A stretch of DNA of 64,000 bases from UBA7702 sp040776805 (GCA_040776805.1 JAXGZS010000001.1:310001-374000), one strand, 5' to 3'; shown: positions 9,511 through 17,798, numbered from the stretch's first letter. Program-made: numbers and translations. Notes: generated by a model not told the origin, from the letters alone.

Positions 9511-9534
9511 CAGCGTCTTTGATGAAAGGCGCTG
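9511..9534. repeat. Hairpin downstream of the small Cys-rich gene
   Basis: A 10-bp stem (CAGCGTCTTT / AAAGGCGCTG, one G-T pair) with a GATG loop. It lies 13 nt beyond the stop of the minus-strand gene at 9547 and may end its transcript, but there is no clear T run on that strand. Confidence 0.4.
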
Positions 9535-9546
9535 AAAGTGGGTACT

Positions 9547-9729
9547 CTATTTTTTATAGTAATAGCATTTGCCGCAAAGTCTGGGCATACAGGTATAGGC
9601 GTCGTGATTTTCGGGTTCAAACGAATAACAGTCGCCGCCGTCAGTGGGTTTCTTTTCTGCTTTGTAGTAAGTGCACACCGCTGTTTCCTGCTTGCCTTCT
9701 TTTGCTTTTTTGCTTTCAGTATTTGCCAT
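9547..9729 (-). CDS. Small cysteine-rich protein of unknown function
   Basis: 60 aa, not recognised. The N-terminal third is charged (MANTESKKAKEGK). The rest holds five cysteines, ending with CMPRLCGKC followed by three tyrosines and two lysines, suggestive of a small metal-binding or disulfide-linked knuckle. An upstream in-frame GTG at 9738 overlaps the strong AAGGAGGG ribosome-binding site, so the ATG at 9729 (about 9 nt from that site) is the better start. The good ribosome-binding site and compact Cys pattern favour a real gene over the two plus-strand open frames here, which have no such signal. It is a monocistronic gene between the fab operon and the subtilase. Confidence 0.6.
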   Translation of the reverse strand: MANTESKKAKEGKQETAVCTYYKAEKKPTDGGDCYSFEPENHDAYTCMPRLCGKCYYYKK

Positions 9730-9809
9730 TTCAAACACCCTCCTTAAAGAATGATACGATTTGTAGCTAAATCACACTCTGGTAAGAATTCGCCATCATT
9801 CCCCTTTTT

Positions 9810-9835
9810 CCTTTTTTCGACGCCTCGAAAAAAGG
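9810..9835. terminator. Perfect hairpin between the subtilase and the small gene
   Basis: An 11-bp perfect stem (CCTTTTTTCGA / TCGAAAAAAGG, CGCC loop), followed by a T run when read on the plus strand. It lies about 30 nt past the subtilase stop. It may work as a terminator in either direction, with the poly-T arm inside the stem. Confidence 0.5.
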
Positions 9836-9866
9836 ATTTTTTTGTGGAAGATATTACCGACCACCT

Positions 9867-12488
9867 TCAATAGGAGGTTTTTAATACCCGATCAAGGATG
9901 GTGGCGGCCTGGGCCCGGGTGGCCAGTTCCCGGGGGGCAAAACGGCCGTCGTGAAAGCCTGTAAGGATCCCCAGTTCCGTCATGAGGGCGACGCTTTCTT
10001 TGGCCCAGTCGGCAATGGCCTCACTGTCGGAAAAGGGCAGCGTTGTTGAGAAAGAAAGGTCGCTGCTTTTATATTGCTCGATGTAGCGCGCGGTGATCGC
10101 GGCGATTTCTTCTCTGGTGATGGAACTGTTGGGCGCGAAGCGCTGATTGCCCACACCGTTGACGATGTGATTGTCATAGGCCCAGGCAATCGCCGCCGTA
10201 TACCATTGGTTCTTTTCCACATCGGCAAAGGAGCTTTGATGGGCGTAAGCGGAAAGGTCGCTGCCTGTGGCCCTGGCTAAGAGCACGGTGTATTCCGCCC
10301 GGCTGACGGCGTCCTCCGGCGCGTATTTGCCGCCTCCCTTGCCTTGGATGATACCCGAGGCGGCGAGGGCATAAACGTAATCAACATACCAGGCATTGAT
10401 GGCGACATCGTCGAAATACGCGGTCAGGGTGGAAGCGGAGAGCACAGGGTAGCCGTTGTTGACGTTTTCCGTATCCTGGCCGAAGTAACCGTTGCCACGG
10501 TTGAGCAGGCAAATAAAGCCGCTGCTTTTCATCGTCTCCGCGGTTCTGCCGCAAATGGAGGCGGAGGAGGATCCGCCGCTGATGACGCTCTTGTCATAGA
10601 AGCAGTTGCTCACCGAGGAATCGCTGATCTTTACGGAGATACCCCTGGTAACCACGGAACCGCTGGCCGTACCTGTGTTGTAGCAGGAAGAAATCGTCGC
10701 CCCCTCCTTGGCGTAAGCGCAAATCCCCCCGGCATTGTTCGTCGCGGAGGAAATCCCCCCTGTATTGTAACAGTAAGTAATGGAACCCCCGGCGGAAATT
10801 GCCGCGATACCGCCGCCGTAGTTTGCCGCGGAAATCGCGGCGCTGTTGACGCAACGGCTAACGGAGCCGTAATTGGTTACACAGATTCCCCCGGCGTAGG
10901 TTGCGCTAACGCTGCCCGCGGTAACGCAGTCGCTGATGTTACCGTGGTTTTCCGTGGCGATCAAGGCGCGGTTGGCGCTTTTGCTGATATTGCCGGAAAC
11001 CGTGAGGTGGGAGACAACGCCGTTTTCCTCGATGGAGGCAAAAAGGCTGTTGTCGTTGATACCCATGAAAATGGTATGGCCGTTGCCGTCAAAGGCGTCG
11101 CTGTAGGACTCTATGGGATACCAGCTCGTCTCGGTGATGGTAATGTCCGCGGTCAAACGGGCGCAGACGGCAGATCTACCGCTGTTCACCGCTGTTTTGA
11201 ACCAATTCAGTTCCGATTCGTTGGAAATCAGATAGGGGTCGCCTGAAGTACCCGTTCCTGCCGGTTTCGTGTCGCTCTGATCTAACACGATGGCATTGAG
11301 GGTAGCGCCATAGTTGATCAGACCGTAACCGGTATTGATATCGTACCCCGCCGGCGCAAGGTCTGTGCTGCCCAAACGCAGGTAATACTTGAATTCCTCC
11401 TGGCTGATGTCGGGATCGACGGCTCGGGCCAAGGCAGCCAAAGCGGCGACGTAAGGGGTCGCCAGGGAGGTCCCGTCAAGGTTGATGTAATCGCTGCCGG
11501 CATAGGAGGCGTTCCCCAGGGAACGGATGCGGGAGCCCGGGGCCGCGATATCCACCGATTCGTTGGCCGTTGAGAAAGGCGCTCTTTGTAAGCTTGCATT
11601 GACGGCGGCCACGCCGATCACTTCGTCATAGGCCGCGGGATATTCCAGCGGCGAGCCGTCTTTTCCCGCGTTGCCCGCGGCGGCCACAAGGATCGCGCCG
11701 TGGTTGTAGGCGTATTGATAAGCTTTTTTGTATGCATTGTAGGTTTCAGTGCCGCCGAAACTCATGGAGATGACGTCGGCGTGGTAAACGTCGACGGCAT
11801 CGTAAACGGCGGCGATGATATCAGTGTCTTTCCCGACGGACTGGGGCTCACTGCCGGAAGTATCGACATAAAGCGCTCTGAGCATCACGACGTTCACGTC
11901 CCAGCAGGCGCCGGCAATGCCGAGGGCATTGTTGGTGGCGGCGCCGATCAGCCCCGCCGTGGCGGTGCCATGGGTTTCGCAATCGTAGGTATTGGTGGTT
12001 TTGGTGATATAATCTTTCCCGGCGACGACATGGCCGTTGTCTTCGTGGTTATAGGTAAAACCCGTATCGATCACGACGACGGTAACGTCGGCGGCGCCGG
12101 TGGTGACGTCCCAACCCTCTTCGGCGTTGATCGCCGACAGCGCCCATTGGGAGCCGCCGGTATAGAGGGGATCATTCGGGGCGAGGCAGGTGGTTCTCGT
12201 CTGCGATTCCGTTACCGATTCCACAATGGAGCTGTTTTCCAGCACCGTGGCGTTTTCCCCATCGGTGACGTAGATGCCGTGATCCACCGCGGTCAGCTGG
12301 GTCAGGTCATACTTGTTCTCAAAGGTAGCGGAAGCGTCGGCATTCTCTTTTAAGGTGACAATATAGGTTCCACCGTCACCGTCCTCCTTGTCCGCGGCAA
12401 CGCCCGCGGGATACACCATGAAACCGAGGATCAGCACCATGATCAGCAGACCGTATGCTTTTTTTATTATCTTTATTTTATTCATCAT
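9867..12488 (-). CDS. Secreted subtilisin-like serine protease with C-terminal SLH domains
   Basis: 873 aa. Signal peptide (about 1-32), then an I9-like prodomain (about 40-95, starting TYIVTLKE), then an S8 catalytic domain with Asp141 (VVIDTG), His173 (CETHGTATAG), the oxyanion Asn273 (AAAGNAG) and Ser341 (DGTSLATPYVA). Residues about 405-640 hold a GTSGDPYLIS segment and several glycine-rich GLUG-like repeats of the form GGIxx...G.I..CYNTG. Three SLH domains (about 690-870, each with a W-Y/A...G...F.P motif and an R-A/E-E helix) should tether it to secondary cell-wall polymer. Likely a cell-surface protease. No ribosome-binding site precedes the double ATG, and TATAAT lies 6 nt upstream, so the mRNA may be leaderless. 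Confidence 0.93.
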   Translation of the reverse strand: MMNKIKIIKKAYGLLIMVLILGFMVYPAGVAADKEDGDGGTYIVTLKENADASATFENKYDLTQLTAVDHGIYVTDGENATVLENSSIVESVTESQTRTTCLAPNDPLYTGGSQWALSAINAEEGWDVTTGAADVTVVVIDTGFTYNHEDNGHVVAGKDYITKTTNTYDCETHGTATAGLIGAATNNALGIAGACWDVNVVMLRALYVDTSGSEPQSVGKDTDIIAAVYDAVDVYHADVISMSFGGTETYNAYKKAYQYAYNHGAILVAAAGNAGKDGSPLEYPAAYDEVIGVAAVNASLQRAPFSTANESVDIAAPGSRIRSLGNASYAGSDYINLDGTSLATPYVAALAALARAVDPDISQEEFKYYLRLGSTDLAPAGYDINTGYGLINYGATLNAIVLDQSDTKPAGTGTSGDPYLISNESELNWFKTAVNSGRSAVCARLTADITITETSWYPIESYSDAFDGNGHTIFMGINDNSLFASIEENGVVSHLTVSGNISKSANRALIATENHGNISDCVTAGSVSATYAGGICVTNYGSVSRCVNSAAISAANYGGGIAAISAGGSITYCYNTGGISSATNNAGGICAYAKEGATISSCYNTGTASGSVVTRGISVKISDSSVSNCFYDKSVISGGSSSASICGRTAETMKSSGFICLLNRGNGYFGQDTENVNNGYPVLSASTLTAYFDDVAINAWYVDYVYALAASGIIQGKGGGKYAPEDAVSRAEYTVLLARATGSDLSAYAHQSSFADVEKNQWYTAAIAWAYDNHIVNGVGNQRFAPNSSITREEIAAITARYIEQYKSSDLSFSTTLPFSDSEAIADWAKESVALMTELGILTGFHDGRFAPRELATRAQAATILDRVLKTSY

Positions 12489-12494
12489 ATTGCC

Positions 12495-12541
12495 ATTATA
12501 CTATAAATTTTGTCATAAGAAAAGACGGGATTTCCCGTCTT
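12495..12541 (-). promoter_or_regulatory. Possible subtilase promoter with overlapping palindrome
   Basis: On the minus strand TATAAT (12495-12500) sits just 6 nt before the subtilase ATG. A perfect 9-bp palindrome (AAGACGGGA / TCCCGTCTT, 12522-12541) covers the place where a -35 box would be. The -35 match itself is weak (TTTTCT). If this is the promoter, the transcript starts at or next to the start codon, and the palindrome could be an operator. Confidence 0.4.
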
Positions 12542-12692
12542 CAGCTTGTCGAAAAAGTGGCGCTGCCACTTTCCCGCCAAGCTAATGCGGTGACGGCACT
12601 GCCGCCACCTGGGATTAAAGTACCCGGAAGGGGAGACGTGCCCCCCTTCCCGCCCTTCCCCTGAGAAAGTTTGGCTTTATCGACAGTCTGAA
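12540..12692. repeat. Structured dispersed repeat, copy 1
   Basis: A ~153-bp sequence that recurs at 16322-16475 in the same orientation, about 85-90% identical by eye. Its ends are inverted repeats (12540-12557 and 12675-12692, 15 of 18 matching, core TGTCGA). Inside are smaller hairpins, including AAGTGGC-GCT-GCCACTT and a GGTGACGGC/GCCGCCACC pair. A third copy of the terminal arm (TTCAGTGTGTCGATAAA, 12711-12727) follows and can pair with the right arm, forming a long hairpin at 12676-12727 around a GGCGGGATTTACCGTCC core. Short open frames cross the repeat but the substitutions between copies do not look like coding constraint. It resembles a MITE or REP-type element with no transposase here. 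Confidence 0.75.
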
Positions 12693-12760
12693 GGCGGGAT
12701 TTACCGTCCTTTCAGTGTGTCGATAAACCGCATTCTGTTCTTATTGACTGGAACTGTATT

Positions 12761-12973
12761 TTATTTAAAAAATCTATCGATATGGTATTTCTTAAAAAAA
12801 CCGTATCCGGCCATAAGGCTAAAGCCCAAAAATGAAATGACACTGGTATAGATGACAGGGCGATCCGAAGAGAAATCAGATACCAACATCAAAGTGAAGC
12901 AGAAACCGATGAACAATACCGTTTGCAGGATACCAATGAATCCAATTAAGATATAAATATCTTCTTTTTTCAT
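12761..12973 (-). CDS. Small two-helix membrane protein
   Basis: 70 aa, not recognised. A short charged start (MKKEDI) is followed by two hydrophobic segments (about residues 6-30 and 40-60) and a basic tail (KKYHIDRFFK). A longer in-frame start at 12997 exists, but GAGG lies about 8 nt before the ATG at 12973. The gene is monocistronic, in an A+T-rich stretch, upstream of the subtilase on the same strand and separated from it by the structured repeat. Function cannot be inferred. Confidence 0.55.
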   Translation of the reverse strand: MKKEDIYILIGFIGILQTVLFIGFCFTLMLVSDFSSDRPVIYTSVISFLGFSLMAGYGFFKKYHIDRFFK

Positions 12974-13290
12974 TATTTTGGCCTCATTTCTAATCATATT
13001 GATTTATATGTAAAATCCCAGCCTGCGAATTTTTGCACATATAATGTTCGAGTGGCTCCACCTGGCAAAGATTTTTGTATTGCTCAATATTTGTTATTAT
13101 AATCGGTCATATCATAAAATACAACAATTATTTTTCAAAATTAATAAAAGGGATCAATAATATTTGTTTTTTCCAAACCATAGGAAAATAGCCTGTAAAC
13201 AAAGTACCCATTTGCGCTTTTGCTAAATGGGTACTTTGTACAGACTGAAACCGATATGATCATGTTGGCGTCTCTTTTATATTGATTGCT
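12974..13290. other. Gene-free A+T-rich spacer
   Basis: 317 nt without a convincing open frame. It holds the promoter region of the small membrane protein on the minus strand (the side nearer 12974) and the long inverted repeat at 13199-13239. Nothing else is recognisable. Confidence 0.6.
13199..13239. terminator. Long inverted repeat after the nucleoside-kinase-like gene
   Basis: A perfect 15-bp stem (ACAAAGTACCCATTT and its complement) around an 11-nt loop, about 50 nt beyond the stop of the minus-strand gene ending at 13291. Probably ends that operon, although no T run follows on the minus strand. Confidence 0.5.
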
Positions 13291-14952
13291 TTATTCGGCA
13301 AAAGCCGAACCGCCGATGAATTCCCTTAATAGGGAATTGGGCGGGACCAGGGCGGCGTCGATGGGCAGCATGAAGTCGAGGATGGAGAGAATCCGCTTCG
13401 CCTCGTTATAGGCTTTTTGATCTGTGGTGATTCTTCTCAGCTCCGGTTCAATAAAGGGCTTTAACACCGCCATTTCATAAATGAGGGAGGTGTTGCAGAA
13501 GAAATCCGCGTTTTCCTGGAAGGGATAAATATTGATATTTTCGCCCCGCTGCACCGACTCCCAGCGCATGATCGTTTCCGCCGGCGAGGTGTTTCTGGCG
13601 GCTTTATCCCTGGTGATACGGCGGATTAGGCGATTGTCGGTACTGGAAATGGGGTTGTAGCGGTCGATATTGAGCTGGGTCAAAGCGCTCATAAAGATGC
13701 GCCGTTTGTTTAAAGCCGGAATGGAGGCGGCGATCCGCTTATTGAGGCAATGGATGCCCTCGATGACCAGGATCTGATTCTTTTTCATCTGCATGGTGCG
13801 GGTTTGCTTTTTGCGCCGTCCTTTGACAAAGTCGAAAATCGGCGCTTCAATGGTTTTGCCGTTGATCAAGGCGTCGATATCGTTGTCAAAACGCTGTAAA
13901 TCGAGGCAGCTGATGGATTCGAAATCATAATTGCCGTATCCGTCCAAGGGCGTTTTGTCCCGGTCAACAAAGTAATCGTCCATACCCAAAGTCACCGGTT
14001 CGATGCCGTTGACCTGAAAAAAGACGCTGAATTTGTGGGAGAACGTGGTTTTCCCCGAGGAAGACGGGCCGGCAATGAGGATGACCCGTATATTTTCGAT
14101 GTCGCCGATGATTTCCTGGCCGATTTCAAAGATATTTTGGGTCTGCATCATTTCCGCCATTTCAATGATGTGGGGGGCGTTGCCGTGGCGGATGGCGTGG
14201 TTCAGCTCGCCGATGGTGCTGACTTTCAGCGATTCCGTCCAGCGGTCAAAACGGTTGAAGAGGGTGCCGATATGCAGAATGGAAAGGCTCGGTTCGATGC
14301 GGTTGGGGGCTTTGGCTGTGGGGGCCCGCAAAATGAAACCCTGATCGAAAGGGGTTAGGTCAAAAATCGGCACATTGGCGCAGTTGCTGACCACGGCGCC
14401 GTGGAAGGCCTCCACGGTTTTATCCACCTCGTAAAAGCCGAAATTATCTTTGGCGGAAGCGGCCAGCAATTCCGATTGAATGCAGTCGCCCCGCTTTTGG
14501 TAGAGGGCTTTGGCGTCTTCCGTAAAGATGGACCGGCGGTCGATGGGCACCTTTTCCCGAATCAAACGGCTGATTTCCTCTTTTAAGGCCGCCAGCATCG
14601 TCTCGCTGAAGCGCTCTGTGTCGTGGCTTTCGCAGTAAGTGCCGTCGCCTAAGGAATGCTTGATATAGAGCCTGCGTTCCGGGAATATATTGTTGTGGGC
14701 GGATAAAAGCATCAGCCGCTGACTGTTCCGGTAGATGCTGCGCCCCAAATTGGAGGTGAGATCGATCCAGCTCAAGGTGCAGTCGATGATAATGGTGTAG
14801 TAAAGTGCCCGGACATAACCGTTGATCAGCGCACCGACGATGGGAATCTCCTGTGGGCCGAAGGAGGCTAAGACTTTTTCCAGCTGAATGCCGTAGGGAA
14901 AGGTAAACACCTCGCCTTCGATGGTGATATTCACGGTGCTTTCTTTCTTCAT
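13291..14952 (-). CDS. Nucleoside kinase-like protein (TGS/ThrRS-like N-terminus fused to uridine kinase domain)
   Basis: 553 aa. Residues about 1-65 look like a TGS domain (VNITIEGEVFTFPYG). About 70-250 resemble the second additional domain of threonyl-tRNA synthetase. From about residue 288 there is a phosphoribulokinase/uridine kinase domain with Walker A GPSSSGKTTF, the DDYF substrate loop and VIEGIHCLN. Proteins of this layout are widespread in Clostridia and relatives and are usually called nucleoside kinase or Udk-like; the substrate is not certain. It lies 32 nt after the M29 aminopeptidase on the same strand, so the two form an operon. Length matches the family. Confidence 0.88.
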   Translation of the reverse strand: MKKESTVNITIEGEVFTFPYGIQLEKVLASFGPQEIPIVGALINGYVRALYYTIIIDCTLSWIDLTSNLGRSIYRNSQRLMLLSAHNNIFPERRLYIKHSLGDGTYCESHDTERFSETMLAALKEEISRLIREKVPIDRRSIFTEDAKALYQKRGDCIQSELLAASAKDNFGFYEVDKTVEAFHGAVVSNCANVPIFDLTPFDQGFILRAPTAKAPNRIEPSLSILHIGTLFNRFDRWTESLKVSTIGELNHAIRHGNAPHIIEMAEMMQTQNIFEIGQEIIGDIENIRVILIAGPSSSGKTTFSHKFSVFFQVNGIEPVTLGMDDYFVDRDKTPLDGYGNYDFESISCLDLQRFDNDIDALINGKTIEAPIFDFVKGRRKKQTRTMQMKKNQILVIEGIHCLNKRIAASIPALNKRRIFMSALTQLNIDRYNPISSTDNRLIRRITRDKAARNTSPAETIMRWESVQRGENINIYPFQENADFFCNTSLIYEMAVLKPFIEPELRRITTDQKAYNEAKRILSILDFMLPIDAALVPPNSLLREFIGGSAFAE

Positions 14953-14984
14953 TTCACATCATCCTTTCTCCGATCCGTGAGAAA

Positions 14985-16088
14985 TTAGGGGTTCAGCCCT
15001 TTCAGCTCGTCGATGACGAAAAGGCCGTCTTTGCGGACAAGAACGTCGTCGAGCCAAATTTCACCGCCGCCGTAGGCGGGGGTTTGGATCAATACGAGAT
15101 CCCAGTGAACGGCGCTTTTGTTGCCGTTAAAGGCGTCGTCGTAGGAGGAGCCGGGGGTAAAGTGGATGGAACCGGCGATTTTTTCGTCAAAGAGAATATC
15201 TCCCATGGCGTCGTGGATCTGGGGATTTAAGCCAAAGGAAAACTCGCCGACATAGCGCGCGCCTTCATCGGTATCGAAAATGGCGTTGCAGCGTTTTGTA
15301 TCATTGGCAACGGCTTTTACGATTTTGCCGTGTTCGAAGGTGAGTTCCATATCTTTGAAGACAAAGCCGTCGTAAGGGGAGGGCGTGTTGTAGCGGATCA
15401 CGCCGTTAACGCTGTCTTTGACCGGCGCGGTATAAACTTCGCCGTCGGGAATGTTCTTTTCGCCGGAGCATTTGATCACCGGGATATCTTTTATGGAGAA
15501 GCTTAAATCGGTGCCGGGGCCCTTGATGCGGACTTTGTCGGTTCTTTCCATCAGTTTCACCAGGGGATCCATGGCTTTGCTCATCTTGCGGTAATCGACG
15601 GTGCAGACATTGAAGAAATAATCTTCGAAGTCCTCGGTGGGCATTTCCGCCATTTGCGCCATGGAGTCGTTGGGATAGCGCAGAATGACCCATTTTGTTT
15701 TGTTGACGCGAATTTGGCCGTGAACCGGTTCCCATAAAAGGGTGCTTTGCATTTCATGCTGTTTGCTGGGAACGCTTTTCATCGTATACGTATTCTTGCC
15801 GGCCCGCACGCCGATGTAGGCGTCCATTTCCTTCATGCGCAGTTCTTCCCATTTTCGCTGGCTGGTAAAAAATTCCTTTGACGCCTCTTTCAACACGGCG
15901 GCGTTTAAAACGGGGTTTTCCACGTTGACGAAGGGAATGCCGCCGGCCTTATACGTTTCCTCAATGATCGCCTTGCTGAGATCGTCGGCTTCGCCGACGG
16001 TATCGATGAGCACTTTCTCTCCCGGTTGGATGTGGGTGGAATATTGAATCAAAAGCTCCGCTAATTTCTGGATTCTAAGATCTTTCAT
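14985..16088 (-). CDS. M29 family metallo-aminopeptidase
   Basis: 367 aa. Matches the thermophilic aminopeptidase family (AmpS/PepS). Residues that look like the two-metal site appear in IPDGEVYTAP, VGEFSFGLNP, GSIHFTPG and SAVHWDLVL. It cleaves N-terminal residues from peptides in the cytoplasm. CCTCC (16094-16098, minus-strand GGAGG) lies 5 nt from the start, and TATAAT (minus strand, 16127-16132) is a good -10 box. First gene of a two-gene operon with the nucleoside-kinase-like gene. Confidence 0.92.
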   Translation of the reverse strand: MKDLRIQKLAELLIQYSTHIQPGEKVLIDTVGEADDLSKAIIEETYKAGGIPFVNVENPVLNAAVLKEASKEFFTSQRKWEELRMKEMDAYIGVRAGKNTYTMKSVPSKQHEMQSTLLWEPVHGQIRVNKTKWVILRYPNDSMAQMAEMPTEDFEDYFFNVCTVDYRKMSKAMDPLVKLMERTDKVRIKGPGTDLSFSIKDIPVIKCSGEKNIPDGEVYTAPVKDSVNGVIRYNTPSPYDGFVFKDMELTFEHGKIVKAVANDTKRCNAIFDTDEGARYVGEFSFGLNPQIHDAMGDILFDEKIAGSIHFTPGSSYDDAFNGNKSAVHWDLVLIQTPAYGGGEIWLDDVLVRKDGLFVIDELKGLNP

Positions 16089-16321
16089 TTTTGCCTCCGT
16101 ATTAAAGGATAGAATATTTGCTACTTATTATACCATATTTTGCCGAAAATAAAAGCAACAAAAGAATTTGTCTCTATGGGAGGAAGCGGCGCTTTCCGTC
16201 CCTTTCAGAGGCAAAGCAAGCGTTAGCCGAAAGAGACTTGTGTTCTGCCCGCCGCGCCGCGGCAGCCTTCTATCTTTTCCCTGCTCTCCTTTGATGGCAG
16301 CATTGCGGGAGAACGAAAATT

Positions 16322-16475
16322 CTCAGCTTGTCAAAAAAGTAGCCTCGCCACTTTCCCGCCAAGCTGATGCGGTGACGGCACTGCCGCCACCTAGGATAAA
16401 AGTACTCGGACGGGGAGAGATTCCTCCCCTTCCTGCCCTTCCCCTGAGAAAGTTTGGCTTTTTTGACAGCCTGAA
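16322..16475. repeat. Structured dispersed repeat, copy 2
   Basis: Second copy of the element at 12540-12692, same orientation. Terminal arms are at 16324-16339 and 16458-16473 (14 of 16 matching, core TGTCAA). Relative to copy 1 the core C-G pair has become a T-A pair in both arms, a compensatory change. The internal block from GCCACTTTCCCGCC to GCCGCCACCT is nearly unchanged, while the C-rich part downstream varies and has one indel. It lies in the spacer between the divergent M29 and DUF815 genes. Confidence 0.75.
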
Positions 16476-16502
16476 CTTTTCCCTGATTTGCGAAATTTGC
16501 GG

Positions 16503-16531
16503 TTGGTTTTTGAACCTGCTTGTGTTAAAAT
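16503..16531 (+). promoter_or_regulatory. Predicted promoter of the DUF815 gene
   Basis: TTGGTT (16503-16508), a 17-nt spacer, and TAAAAT (16526-16531), about 68 nt before the ATG. Confidence 0.5.
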
Positions 16532-16598
16532 ACAAATGGAGTCGTGTGGGGGTTTTGGATTTTTCCCTTGTATTATAAAAAGATCAGCAGGAATCGTC

Positions 16599-17798
16599 AT
16601 GGAGCATCAGGAACACGAATCTACCAAATCTACCAAATTTATCATTTATCGGGAAATCGTCAAAGATCCTGTTTTCGCCGGTGTTAGGCGGGACGCGGAT
16701 AACGGGGAACGCCTTGGCTTTTTGGTCCGGTGGGCGGAGGCGGAGGGCATCGCCGGAAATTTGCCCCTGCGCTACGCCCTGCGCCTGCTTTTGGGCGATC
16801 ATCTTTTCAGCCGCGGAGTGTTAAAGGGCTTAACAACGGCAAGCAGCCTTTATCAAATGGCAAAAGAGGAGACGGCGCAGTTTTTCGCCCTGATTTACCC
16901 GTGGCAAGAGATGGACGGCGTCTTTGCTGATTACACGCCTGCCCGGGTGATACCGCCTTGCCGGGAAGAGGCGGCGCTTTTGGAGGATCTCAAAACACGG
17001 GATCAAGGCGCTTTTTTCGACCACCTGATCGCTTTTTACCGCCGTCGCGGTTACGGAGCGTTTGCTTTTACGCCTTTTTTCCGCTGGCGCGGAGGCTTAG
17101 AGGCCGTGGCCGATCCCGACCTTGTTACCATGGAACAGTTGGTGGGCTGCGGGGACCAAAAAGCGGCGCTGATCCGCAATACCACAGCTTTCCTTGAGGG
17201 TAAGGGCTGCAACAACGCGCTCCTTTACGGGGAGCGGGGAACGGGTAAATCGTCGATGGTCAAGGCTTTGGGCACGCTCTTTTTTGAAAAGGGGCTGCGC
17301 CTCATCGAGCTGGACAAGTCCGATATCATGGCCTTAGGGGAAATTGCCGCCTTTATCTCCGGGGTGGGTCTGAAATTCATCGTTTTCATCGACGACCTTT
17401 CCTTTGCCGACGAGGCTTCGGAGTACAGAGAATTCAAGCGTATTTTAGAAGGCAGCCTCCGCCGTCAGCCGGATAATCTGCTGATCTACGCCACCTCCAA
17501 CCGCCGCCATCTGCTCAAGGAGTATTGGCAGGAGCGTACCGGGGAAGAGGTTAACGTCAGGGAATCTCGGGATGAGAAACTCTCTCTTTCTTCCCGCTTC
17601 GGCTTGACCGTGGCCTTCCTCAGTCCCGATCAGGAAGGGTTTTTGGACATCGTTTACGCCGTCGCCGCCCGCCGCGGTCTCACCGTCGACCGCGAAACCC
17701 TGAAAACCGCGGCGTTACAGTGGGAAAAATGGCAGCACGGCCGTTCCGGTCGCAGCGCCGTTCAGTTCGTGAATGATTTGGAAACAAGGCTGCCTTAA
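16599..17798 (+). CDS. DUF815 family AAA+ ATPase
   Basis: 399 aa. The C-terminal half is a AAA+ module with Walker A YGERGTGKSSMV, Walker B FIVFIDDLSF, a sensor-1 asparagine in YATSNRRHL and a downstream arginine-rich lid. The N-terminal half (about 1-185) is helical and family-specific. DUF815 proteins are predicted ATPases without an established role. The frame is open upstream, but the ATG at 16599 has AGGAA close by, and the sequence before it belongs to the intergenic repeat region. The next gene follows after 46 nt on the same strand. Confidence 0.88.
   Translation: MEHQEHESTKSTKFIIYREIVKDPVFAGVRRDADNGERLGFLVRWAEAEGIAGNLPLRYALRLLLGDHLFSRGVLKGLTTASSLYQMAKEETAQFFALIYPWQEMDGVFADYTPARVIPPCREEAALLEDLKTRDQGAFFDHLIAFYRRRGYGAFAFTPFFRWRGGLEAVADPDLVTMEQLVGCGDQKAALIRNTTAFLEGKGCNNALLYGERGTGKSSMVKALGTLFFEKGLRLIELDKSDIMALGEIAAFISGVGLKFIVFIDDLSFADEASEYREFKRILEGSLRRQPDNLLIYATSNRRHLLKEYWQERTGEEVNVRESRDEKLSLSSRFGLTVAFLSPDQEGFLDIVYAVAARRGLTVDRETLKTAALQWEKWQHGRSGRSAVQFVNDLETRLP

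Noticed and set aside
10344..11246. 300-codon plus-strand open frame inside the subtilase gene
   Set aside because: It is the antisense shadow of the glycine-rich repeat region of the subtilase, with low-complexity Gly/Val-rich translation and no ribosome site.
12455..12664. Short plus-strand open frame across repeat copy 1, with a similar one at 16168-16578 across copy 2
   Set aside because: The shared peptide (around SRQA-AVTALPPP) comes only from the structured repeat; there is no ribosome site, and the changes between copies fit hairpin constraint better than coding.
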